A stretch of DNA of 64,000 nt from NCBI GenBank assembly GCA_002255495.1, contig NCAP01000002.1:1-64000 (forward strand), written 5' to 3'. Within the stretch, counting starts at the first letter, position 1, and every line of letters begins with the position of its first letter. The notes beneath the pieces are model-generated. The model did not search any database and was not told the origin of the DNA. It saw only the letters and a list, made by a program, of their open reading frames with translations. Positions 44,519 through 55,600 of the stretch are shown here, piece after piece. The position numbers and the translations under genes were made by a program. The DNA is from Rhodospirillales bacterium 20-60-12. Lineage in GTDB: Bacteria; Pseudomonadota; Alphaproteobacteria; Acetobacterales; Acetobacteraceae.

Positions 44519-46324
44519 ATGACGCAGCAAGACGGGGAACCTGGCAGAATGATGGAAAGGCGCCGTCCAAGCATCAAGCTGTCTCGCTCGGCCTGGCTAG
44601 CTGGTTGTATTTTTACGGCTGCACCGCTCACCGTGCCTTACGCTGCGTCGGCACAAACACCGCCCGTCCAAAGCCCGCTTTTGCAACAGGTTCCGCAAGG
44701 CTCACCTTTGCCGCATATATTGCCGCCGCAACCTTCGTCTTTGGGGGCGGGCTTGCCGCAATTCCGACCGCTCAACGCGGCGGGTGCCCTCCCCAGTGTT
44801 ACAATTCCCATTCGGTCGGTCGGTATTATCGGTGCAACCGCTTTTCCGGCCAGTCAGTTAGATGGGCTGACGGCGGGGCTCGCCGGACAAAGCGTGCCTT
44901 TGGCGCGGATCGAGGCAGCCCGGCGATCGATTCTGGATTTATATCGCCAACATGGGTTTGTGCTGAGTTCGGTGTCGGCGGAAATCGACAATGCCGGTAA
45001 TGTTCGTTTCATCGTCACCGAGGGACGCATCACCGAGGTGAAATTATCCCAAGATATCGGCCCGGCGGGCACGATGGTGCTGCGCTTTCTCGATCATTTG
45101 ACCGCAGAGCGGCCGGTGAGTGAGGCCTCGCTCGAACGCTGGCTGTTGTTGGCCGAACAGGTGCCCGGCGTTTCGGTTCATGCGGTTCTGCAGCCCAGTC
45201 CTGGCGATCCGGGCGCGCTGGTGCTGATCGCCGAAGTGAGCCGGGCTGCTGTGTCGGGTTTGGTCACGGCGGATAATCGGGGTTTCAGGGAAACTGGCCC
45301 GGAGGAAGCCGTCGGTGTGCTCGATGTGAACAGCCTGACCTCCTTTGGCGATCAGACCGAAGTCTCTTTGTTCCATACATCGGGCGGGACGGATAATTTC
45401 GGGCAGATTTCCGAAGGGTTTTTCATCGGCAGTTCGGGCCTGCGGGTGCGGCTATATTATGGTGCCGGTCAGGCGACCCCAGGCGGGCTGCTGCGGCAAA
45501 TCGGGTATCATAGTTTCACCACCGTATTCGGCGCGCACGCGACATATCCGCTCGTTCTGCGGCGCGATGCGACCCTTGAAGGCAATCTGTTTTTCGATGG
45601 GTTTGACGGCAAGATTAATACTGCAGGCTTGCGCGAGGCGGCGGATTCCCTGCGCACGATAAGGCTCGGGCTGAAAGGGTCAGCCGAAGACGATTGGCTG
45701 GGCGGCGACCGTACGGCGCTGAACAACATCACGTTCGGCGTCTCCAAGGGCTTGCCTATTTTGGGTGCCTCGGCCGATGGCCGGCCGATCGGTGTGGCCG
45801 GGCGGGCGGGAGAACGGATCGATTTCTACAAATTCAACGGCGAGCTGGAGCGGGTGCAAACTCTCTTCAGCCCATGGGATCAGGCGAGCGTCGCGCTGCG
45901 TGGTGTGGTCGGCGGGCAGGTGACCAGCGATATTCTGCCCAGTGCCGAGGAATTATATCTCGGCGGCACGCAATTCACCCGCGGCTTCTATGCCGGCCAA
46001 GTGGTCGGCGATAACGCCGCCTACGCAACCGTGGAATTGCAGCTGAATACCGGCGTGAGCTTCACCTTGCTCAAGCATGACATCAACACGGCCGCGCAAT
46101 TCTACACCTTCTATGATTGGGGCGAAACCTGGCAAAACCAGAAGACCGACCCTAATCACCGGCTGGAATCGGGAGGGGTCGGGCTGCGGCTCGGGCTGAC
46201 GCGGTTTCTCGAGCTTGATGTTGAAGCTGTGCACCGGATCACAACACAATTGACGCCGAAGGCCGATAGTATCGCACCCTTGTCGGAGACCGCCATCTAT
46301 TGGGGTGTTGTGGCCCGCTATTGA
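44519..46324 (+). CDS. Two-partner secretion outer-membrane transporter (TpsB, ShlB/FhaC family)
   Basis: TpsB exports a TpsA exoprotein across the outer membrane. The product of 601 residues has a signal peptide ending at ASAQ (about residue 45), then a POTRA-type domain (IPIRSVGIIGATAFPASQL) and a second POTRA-like region. The C-terminal beta-barrel includes the lid-motif GGTQFTRGFYAGQVVGDNAAY and ends with AIYWGVVARY, a typical outer-membrane final strand. I chose the ATG at 44519; an upstream TTG is less likely. tpsA follows after 51 bases. Confidence 0.9.
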   Translation: MTQQDGEPGRMMERRRPSIKLSRSAWLAGCIFTAAPLTVPYAASAQTPPVQSPLLQQVPQGSPLPHILPPQPSSLGAGLPQFRPLNAAGALPSVTIPIRSVGIIGATAFPASQLDGLTAGLAGQSVPLARIEAARRSILDLYRQHGFVLSSVSAEIDNAGNVRFIVTEGRITEVKLSQDIGPAGTMVLRFLDHLTAERPVSEASLERWLLLAEQVPGVSVHAVLQPSPGDPGALVLIAEVSRAAVSGLVTADNRGFRETGPEEAVGVLDVNSLTSFGDQTEVSLFHTSGGTDNFGQISEGFFIGSSGLRVRLYYGAGQATPGGLLRQIGYHSFTTVFGAHATYPLVLRRDATLEGNLFFDGFDGKINTAGLREAADSLRTIRLGLKGSAEDDWLGGDRTALNNITFGVSKGLPILGASADGRPIGVAGRAGERIDFYKFNGELERVQTLFSPWDQASVALRGVVGGQVTSDILPSAEELYLGGTQFTRGFYAGQVVGDNAAYATVELQLNTGVSFTLLKHDINTAAQFYTFYDWGETWQNQKTDPNHRLESGGVGLRLGLTRFLELDVEAVHRITTQLTPKADSIAPLSETAIYWGVVARY

Positions 46325-46375
46325 GTTTTTGAATTCACCCACGCGCCGAAAAAAACCGGCGCAGGAGATCGGCTG

Positions 46376-46591
46376 ATGGATCGCACCGAAAAGCGGCAGA
46401 TTTTATTGGCTTCGACCGCGCTGACCGCAGCCTTCCTGCTCGCCGGCGGTTCCGCGCACGCGCAGGCGCCGCTTGCACCGACGACAACGCCGGTGGGCGG
46501 CACGGTTGTGGGTGGCTCGGCCTCGATCAGCCAGAGTGCCGGGCAGACCGATATCACGCAGACCAGCCAGCGCACCGCGATCGATTGGTAG
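46376..46591 (+). CDS. TpsA exoprotein, N-terminal fragment ending at an in-frame amber codon
   Basis: The fragment of 71 codons holds a signal peptide (MDRTEKRQILLASTALTAAF, ending near AHAQ) and the start of the TPS secretion domain (GGSASISQSAGQTDITQTSQRTAIDW). It ends in TAG at 46589-46591. In TpsA proteins the equivalent segment usually reads W-[QK]-x-F-N, and here the next codons give SFNVGAA, so the TAG replaces a Gln or Lys codon. It is in the same frame as the following 9.7-kb ORF. Ribosome site AGGAG precedes the ATG. Without readthrough this peptide has no function. Confidence 0.85.
   Translation: MDRTEKRQILLASTALTAAFLLAGGSAHAQAPLAPTTTPVGGTVVGGSASISQSAGQTDITQTSQRTAIDW
46589..46591 (+). 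other. In-frame amber stop within tpsA
   Basis: The triplet TAG directly follows TGG (Trp71) and precedes AGT TTC AAT in the conserved W-x-x-F-N motif. A single C-to-T change from CAG (Gln) would produce it. The frame before and after it is open for 71 and 3230 codons. Possible explanations are a recent null mutation, natural readthrough, or a sequencing error. Confidence 0.9.
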
Positions 46592-46618
46592 AGTTTCAAT
46601 GTCGGTGCGGCGGCGAGC

Positions 46619-49600
46619 GTGAATTTCAAACAGCCAGACGCTGCCGCCATCGCCTTGAATCGTGTCACCAGTCCTGATGCGTCGCTGATCGAAGGGCGGA
46701 TCAATGCCAATGGTCAGGTGGTGCTGATCAATCAGTCCGGCGTGGTGTTCGCCAAGGGCGCTCAGGTGAATGCGCAAAGCCTGGTTGTGTCCACGGCGAA
46801 TATCTCGAACAAGAATTTCATGGCCGGCAATCTGGCGTTCGATCAGGCGGGCAAGCCGGGTGCGAAAATCGTCAATAATGGCGCCATCACGGTCAAGCAG
46901 GCGGGCCTTGCCGCATTCGTCGCGCCGCAAGTGGCCAATAACGGCATCATTACCGCGCGGTTGGCGCATGTGGTGCTGGCCGGTGCTGAGACCTTCACTC
47001 TGGATTTATACGGCGACCAGCTGATTTCGCTCGATGTCACGAGTGCGGTGCGGCCGGTGGATTTTGCCGGGCGCAAAGTGGCGGCCTTGGTGACCAATCA
47101 CGGTGTTATCATAGCCGATGGCGGGTCGATCAAACTGACCGCGCGCGAGGCCGATGGGCTGATCCAACGCCTGCTCAATGTCGGCGGCACGTTGCGCGCG
47201 GATAGCGTCGGCCAGAGCAAGGGCCAAATCACGATCGACGGGGTCGGCGGCGATATTCAGATTGCCGGCAATCTGCTTGCCCGCGGCCCGGCGCCGGGGA
47301 GCAGCGGTGGGACGATCGGCATCGATGCGACCGGCAATGTCAGTGTCGCCAAATCCGCGCGCATCAATGCCTCGGGTGCGGCCGGCGGCGGTGTGGTTGC
47401 GGTCGGCACCAGCATTCAGCGCGCTGTGCAAGGTGCGGTTGATACCACAGCGCCGCGCGCGGCCAAGGTCTCGATCGCGCAAGGGGCCATGATCAATGCG
47501 GATGCCACGGGCAGCGGCAATGGCGGCACGATCACGCTGCTGAGCGCGCAGCGCACCGATCAGGGTGGCGCTTTGTCCGCCCAAGGTGCGGGCAGCGGCA
47601 ACGGCGGGATGATCGAGACGTCCTCCGACGGGGTGATTTCGCTGTCCGGAACCGAGAGCGTGTTCGCCGATCATGGCCAGTCGGGCGAGATATTGCTCGA
47701 TCCGGCGACATTGGTGGTGACGGCGGGAAATCCGCAAGCCAACCCAATCGGCAACACGACGTTTGGCAGTTTCAACGGACCGCCCAATAGCTCGAGCAAT
47801 ATTGCTCCATCGGTGCTCGGGGGGCTGTCTGGTAATGTTGTTCTCAAGGCGGCCAATGTCATCGATGTTGCCAGTGCCGTCAGCAATACCTTGGGAGCAA
47901 ATTTTACCCTGCAATCGCAGGGCGAGGTAACGATCGGCGCCAATATCTCGCTGGGTGGATCACTGGAAATCGACGCCGGTTCCTCCATCGTTATCAATGC
48001 GTCGGTGAATGCGGGCGGCGATTTGTCGATGACGGCAGGCCAGACCGTTCCCGGCGGCGGGATCACCGAGCAATCGGCGGGCATCATCAATACGCCATTG
48101 CTCTCCTTGGCATCCGATGGGAGCGTGCTGCTCGGCAATGTCGGCAATGCGATTTCATCATTGACCGGCGCCAGCCTCAATAACGGTAATTTCACACTGC
48201 AGGATGCAACCGCGCTGAGTGTGACCAACACGATTGCAGCGAATAACATCTCGCTGATCGACAGCGCCGCCGGCGGCTTGCAGTTCGGCGCTGGTGCGGG
48301 CAGCACGGCCACGGCGGGCGTGCTCAGTGTCGGCACGGGCGGCGGGGTCGCGTTGATCGCCAATAATCTGGGCTCGCTGGTGAGCGGTAATACCATCATC
48401 GCGCCATCCGGCACCATCGCTCTGGCGCCGTTCACGCCGGGGGATGCCATCGAGATCGGCACCGCGGCGACCAGCGGCCTTGCGATCAGTCCGGGCTTCC
48501 TGGCCAGCCTCGACACCACGGCCAATGAGTTGGCGATCGGCGGATTTAGCAGCTTCGTCGCCGGCGCGCTGAATATCGATACGGCGCTGACCTCGTTCGC
48601 CAATCTCGCTTTCACGGGCAGCAGCCTTGTCACGGATCATGCCTCGCTCAGCGCCACTGATATCAATGTCACCGGTGGGGGCATTGCGTTTGATGCGGCC
48701 GTGAATGCGGCGAACGCGCTGAGTTTGTCGAGCCATGGTGGTGTGAGTCAAACCGCCGCGATCACCGCAGGCACGCTCGCCGGGACATTGAGCACGGGCA
48801 CGCTGGCGCTGACCAACAGCGCCAATGCGATCACCGATCTGGGTAACATCACCATAGCCGGCGGCGACCTGGCGCTGGCCGATAAACATGCGCTGACGGT
48901 GCAAGGGGCGGTCAGCGCGCAGAACATCGCCTTGACCGATCAGACCAGCTTGGGAATTGGCGATGCTGTCAAACAGGGCACGCTGGCGGCAGGAACCTCC
49001 GGTGCGGTTGATCTGGTGGCCGATGCCATCGGCGTGGGGAATGCGGGTAGCACCATTATCGCGCCATCGGGCACCATTGCCTTCGCCCCGTATACATCGG
49101 GTGCAGCTTTGGAAATCGGCAACGCGCTGCTGTTCAATGGCCTTGAACTTGCAACGCCATTGCTCGCGAGCTTGGATACATCGGCAAATCTTTTGGCCTT
49201 CGGTTCGGTGGGCAGTTTCGAGGCGGGGTCGATCAATATCGATAGCGCGCCGCCGTCGGTACAAAATATTGCGTTCATCGGCACCGGCGGCGTCACCGAC
49301 AATGCGGGCCTGCTTGCAACCAATGTCACGCTCGAAGGATCAAGCCTCGCTCTCGATGATACGATCGATGCGGCAGGCACGCTGGATCTGCTGAGTGCGG
49401 GTGGCGCGAGCCAGACGGCACCTTTCGCCGCTGCTGTTCTGGCCGGCAGTTTGGGCACCAATACAACCCTGGCCAATACGCTCAACAGCGTCTCCGAGCT
49501 TGGCAACATCACCGCCACGGGCGCGTTTGATCTGTTCGATAACGCAGCATTGAATATTGCCGGCGCCGTCAGTGTCGGCACCAGTTTGACCCTGGGCGGC

Positions 49601-52600
49601 AACGCCGTGAGTGAGGCATCCACCGGTGCGGTGGTGGCGGGCTTGTTCACCGGCAGCCACAGCGCGACCGTGGATTTAAGCAACGGCAGCAACAACATCG
49701 CCGATCTGAGCAATATCACGATCACGGGCGGCGATTTCCGCCTGGACGACGCGCAGGCGCTGGGCGTTCTGGGTTCGGTGTCGGCGGATAATATTACTCT
49801 GGCCGGTGCCAATGGGCTGACGCTGGGCGGCGCCACTTTGGCCGGCCTGTTGAGCGCCGGCAATGCGGGCGCGATCGATCTGGCGTTTGATAATTTTGCC
49901 ACCGGCACAGCGGGCGGGACGATCAGTGCGCCGGCGGGGACCATTGCCGTGGCACCTTTTGCCGCCAATGGCGTGCTCGATGTGAATGTGGCCCTTGCCG
50001 GATTGCTCGGCACATCCGCCAATGTGCTCGTGTTCGGCACCGCCAGCGGCCATGAAGCAGGCTCACTGACGATTGCCAGCGCTTTGGCATCCTTCGCCAG
50101 CCTGTCTTTTGTCAGCAGCGGCGGGATTACCGATCAGGCTTCGATCGGCGCGCAGACCATTGCATTCAACGGCACCAGCCTCTCGCTTGGGCCGATCGAT
50201 GCGATCAGCCTGCTTGATCTCGTGGCCGGCAATGGTGGCGTCAGCCAGACCAGTGCCGTCACCGCGGGCACATTGATCGGCAGTGCCGGCACCGGCGGCG
50301 TGGCGCTGACCGACAGCCTCAATGCCATCGGTACGCTCGCGGGCTTTACCGTGACCAATGGCGCTTTCGATCTGACCGATTCCGGATCGCTCGCTTTGGC
50401 GGGTCCGCTTGCTGCGAGCAATGCCTCGCTGAGCGCTGCCAGCCTGGGTATTACCGGCTCGTTGATCATCGGCAATGATCTGGCATTCGGCGGTGGCGGC
50501 GTGAGCGAGGCCGGCGCTGGCGTGATCAATACGGGCACGTTGAGCGGCGGTGCGAGTGCCACGGTGGATTTGAGCGGCGGCACCAACAGCATCACCAATC
50601 TCGGCAATTTCGTGGTATCCAGCGGCAATTTGTTGATTGCCGACCAGCCCTTGCTGCATATTATCGGCACCGCCCGTGCTGCGACGATAGGGCTCAGCCT
50701 CGCGGCCGGTGCCGTGGAGACGACATTGGGCGCGCTCGATGCCAGTCTGCTGGAAAGTATCGGCAATTTCGCCGGCAATGCGGTTCTGCAAGCCGGGGCG
50801 AACAGCATCTCCACTTTGGGTAACTTCATTGTCAACGGCGGCAGCTTGCAATTTGCCGATATGACACCGGTGACATTGGCCGGCACGGTTTCGGCGAGCA
50901 ATATCTCGCTGACCGATGCCTCGACGATCGGCAGTGATATATTGTTCGCGGGTCAGGTTTCAACCGGCACGCTCAATCTTGATTCCGCAAATGGCGTGGC
51001 GCAGAGCACAGGTTCAGCGATCGATGTATCGCTACTCACCGGATCGGTCGGCAATGGTCTGGTCGATCTGACCGAGGGGCTGAATACGATGATCTCAATT
51101 GGATCATTCGATGTTCCAAATGGCGATTTCAATCTATCGACATCGAGCGGCCTGCTGGTATCGGGCGCGCTGAGTGCCAGCAATATCGGACTGACAGCGC
51201 AGAGCATCACGATCGGCGGCACGCTATCCGCGCCCAATATCGTTGAATTTTCAAGCGCCAATGGCGTGAGTGAAACCCGCGTGGGTGTCATCGATGCCGG
51301 AACCCTCACCAACGGCCTGGCCGGCATCACCGGCAATGTCCTGCTCGGCAATAGTGTGAATAATATCGCCCATCTGGGTCCGCTGAGCCTGACCAACGGC
51401 GATTTGCAGCTCAGTGATAATGCGCCGCTGAGCTTGGTGAACATCATATCGGCGCGCAATATTTCACTCGCCGATAGCGGTGTACTCACACTCGATGGCA
51501 CGCTCAATGCAGCGCCCAGTGCTGCCGTCAATCTGCTGGCCAATGGTTTTGCGGTCGGTGCGGGTGGCACAATTTTGACCTCCGGCGGCACAGTGTCGAT
51601 CGGCGCGTTTACCGCAAGCGACATGATCGATGTCGGTGGCACGGCGCTGAGTGCCGGCACTTTGGATATTGCGACCGGTTTGCTCGGCGCGATTTCATCG
51701 AATGTCGCTGATTTGGTGATCGGTAGCGCGGCTGGCGGCGCAATCAACATGACCGGGCCCGTGACCTTCGCGGCACAGACGATTGCCTTGGTCGGTGCCG
51801 GTGTGATGATCGGCAATACACTTGTGGCACCAGGGGTTTTGGATATTCAGAGCAGTGCCGGCATAGGCCAGACGGCAACGGGCGTGATTGCGGCGAATAC
51901 GCTGGTCGGCAGTGCCAAATCTGCTATCGCACTGACCGATCCACAAAATTCCATAGCCGTGATCGGCAGTTTGTCGACACCGGGCGATTTTGCGCTGACT
52001 GATTCGGCGTCTCTCGCCGTGAACGGCAAGCTGACCGGCGCGGCACTCGCAATGATTGATTCGAATGCTGCCGGTCTCGCGGTGAACGGCACGCTCAGCG
52101 CCGGTGCGTCCGGTGCGGTGACGATCAACAGCGATGCGCTCAGTGCAGGTGCCGCGGGGGTTGTGCAGGGCAATATCGTCACGCTTGCGCCCTTTACAGG
52201 CACGAATGCCGTTGTGCTCGCGGGGGCGGCTGCCAATGAGTTGAATATCGGCCAGGCATTTCTCTCCGCCATCGGCACGAATGCCGCGACGCTGGATATC
52301 GGCACCAGCATTGGCAGCCTCGATGTCGCCGGGCCCGTGAGTGTTGCGACGCAAAATCTTCTGCTGAGCGGTGCGGCGATCAATTTTGCCGGGAATCTGA
52401 CGGCTGCCGATCATCTCACTCTGGCCAGCGCCGCCGCGATCACTCAAATTTCCGGCAGCATCACTGCGACCGATCTGCAAAGCGGTGCGCTGCTCGGTGG
52501 GCCGGTCAGTTTGACCGACGCCAACGCCATTGGCACCTTGGGCAATTTTGCTGTCACCGGCGGTGATTTCGCCCTCACCGATGGCGGTTCGCTGAGTGTC

Positions 52601-55600
52601 ATCGGCACCGTGCGCGCCAATGACATAACATTTTCAGCCGGTAATCTCGCGCTGCAATCTGGCTCGATCGGCACCGGCACGCTGGCGCTCTATAGCGGTG
52701 GGACCATCAACCAAACCGGCGGCACGATTTCGGCCAATATTCTGACCTCTGATGGCCAGACCGAACAAGGCGATGTCAGCCTTGGGGGGGCGAATAACAA
52801 CATCAATACGCTCGGTCCGTTCGCCGCTTTGGGTAATATCACGCTGGCTGATGCTTCACCTTTGGCGATTGCCGGCACGGTTGCGACTGGCCAGACCCTG
52901 GCTTTGGCGGATCTGGGCGGCATCAGCGAGACCACCGGTGTCATCGATGTCGGCCAACTGACCTCCGATGGCATGGCGATCGGCGGTGGGGTGACATTTG
53001 GCAATGCCAACAGCATCAACACGCTGGGCGGTTTTACGCTGAATAGCGGATTGTTTGACCTGAACAATAATGCAGCCATCGATGTTGCTGGCACCGTGAA
53101 TGTGCCGGTGATGACATTAACTGCGCCGAACATTGCCATATCGGGACAAGTCACCGCGCTCAACACGCTGGTTCTGGGCAGTGCCGGGCCGATCAATGAA
53201 ACGGGCGGCATCACCACTGTCTATCTGAGCGATAACGGCACGCCGATCGGCGGCGCGGTGAACCTCACAGGCGGCAATGAAATCGCAACGTTGGGGAATT
53301 TTGCAGTCACGACAACCGGCGTCAATCTGACTGACAACCAGAATCTGTCCGTGCAGGGCACGGTCAGTGGTCCTTCCGTCGATTTGGCGGCATCTTCTTT
53401 GTCGATTGCAGCGGCGGGTGTTGTGACGGCAAACACCGCGACCTTGGCGGCGACGGGGATTTCAGGCGGGCTTGGCATTGGCGGCTTTGTCGATGCGACG
53501 ACGAATCTCGCTTTGGCGAGCAAGGGCGGCATTGGCGAGAGCGGGTCGATCACCACGCAATTGCTGACCAGCGCGGGTTCGATCAGCGGTGGTCCGGTCA
53601 ATCTCACCGGCAGCAACCAGATCGCCACATTGGGCAGTTTCACGGCAGGTCAGGCGCTGGATATTATCGATGGCAGCGCGCTCAGCCTGGTCGGTGATGT
53701 GACGGCACCGAGCGCGACGCTTGCCGGCGTGGGGCTTGCTTTCAGCGCCGGCAGCATCAGCACCGGCACATTGGCTCTGGGCAGCTCGGCCGGGATCAGC
53801 CAGAGCGGCGGCGTGATCGATGCTTCAATCCTGGTCGATACCGGCAACGCCATCACCGGACCTGTGGCGCTGACCGGCAGCAACAGCATCGCGAATATCG
53901 GCAATTTTGCCGGCAACGGCGATGTGTCCCTCAATGATGGCTCAGCCTTGTCGATCATCGGCACGCTCGGAGCGGCGAACACGTTGAACCTGGCAGGCAG
54001 CGGCCCGATCAGCGAAAATGGCGGCGTGATCGCTGCAACATTGCTGACCTCGGGCAGCGGCCCGATCGGTGGTGCGGTGGTGCTGAACGGCGCCAACCAG
54101 ATCGGCACGCTCGGCGCATTCGCGGTCAGCACCGGCTCGCTGGTGGTCAATGATTCAGGCGCGCTGGATATGGCGGGTGCGGTGAGCGGCCCGGCTGTGT
54201 CGCTTTCGGCGGCGGGTCTTGCGATCAATAATCTGGTTTCGGCTGCGGGCGAAATTCTGCTTAGCAGTGCGGGCACATTGGCGATCGGCAATGCCGGTAT
54301 TGTTGAGGCGAACACGCTCGCCCTGGCGAGCAGTGCGGGGATTACTGAAACCGGCAGCATCGTTGCGGCCTTGTTGACCAGCAATAACAACCCGATCGCC
54401 GGGGCGATTGCGCTGACCGGCAGCAACAACATTACCGATATCGGCAATTTCGACGCGACCAGCAGCCTTGCGCTGAATGATCTGACGGCGCTGACATTCA
54501 GCGGACCGGTGAATGCGGCTGATATGGCGGTCAATGCGGCGGGCATCACGGTTGATCATCTGGTCTCGGCGAGCAACAGCGTATCGTTGAACAGCACGGG
54601 CAGTTTGGATGTCGCGGCCGGCGGCACGATCGATGCCCCGCAAGTGACCTTGGCCGCGACAGGCACGACCGCCGGGATCGGCATAGAAGGCCTGGTCAGC
54701 GCGAGCAGCGGCTTGGTTCTGGCGAGCAATGATGGTGTCAGCGAGAGCGGCAGCATCGATACGGCCAATCTCAGCTCAAGCGGCGCGATCACCGGCAATG
54801 CGGCACTCACCGGCAATAACCAGATTGCCACATTGGGACATTTTGGCGCGACCGGCGGTGATTTGAGCATCGATGATGTATCGTTCCTGACTATCGCCGG
54901 AGCGGTCAATGCGCCCAATGCCAGCTTCACCGCCGATGGTCTGGCGATCAGCGGCAGCATCACTGCCAACGGCACTGTGGAGCTGGGCAGTCAAGCGGGG
55001 ATTACTGAGTCCGGCGGCATCAGCGCGCTGCATCTGGCGAGCAATGGGGCGGTGAAGGGTAATGTCGATCTGACCGGGATCAATCATCTCGGCAATATCG
55101 ATAATTTCACCCTCAGCAACGGTGATTTCAATGTCACCAACGCGCAATTGCTGGGGATCGATGGCGCTGTCAGTGCCAATAACATATCGATTGCAACCCA
55201 AGGCCTCGCACTCACCGGTGCCATCAATACCGGAAATCTGGTCATCGGCAGTGATGGCGAAATCGCCCAGGCTGCGGCATCGAATGTCACTGCCACGCAA
55301 TTATCCAGCAATGGCGTCATCAACGGTGTCACCGATCTGTTAGGCCGCAATCATATCGCGACATTGGGCAATATGGCGGTCGTCAATGGTCAGTTCGCAC
55401 TCAATGATCTGGCCGGGCTGGTGGTCAATGGCGTGCTCAGCGATCCGGGCAATATCGTGCTCAATGACAGCACGACGATCATCCAGACCGGCGGGTCGAT
55501 CAGCACCGCGACATTGTCCGGCAGTGCCGGGACATTGGCGAAATTCGACCTCGCTAATCAGATCGGCACGCTGGGCAGTTTCATATTGCAGGACAGCACC

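Noticed and set aside
46589-46618. Frameshift as the cause of the tpsA break
   Set aside because: Both sides are in the same frame (243 bases between starts, divisible by three), so only a nonsense codon is needed.
48940-55350. Many minus-strand ORFs of 100-370 codons opposite tpsA
   Set aside because: They reflect the repetitive, Ala/Gly/Thr/Ile-rich tpsA sequence read backwards, and none contains a recognisable domain.
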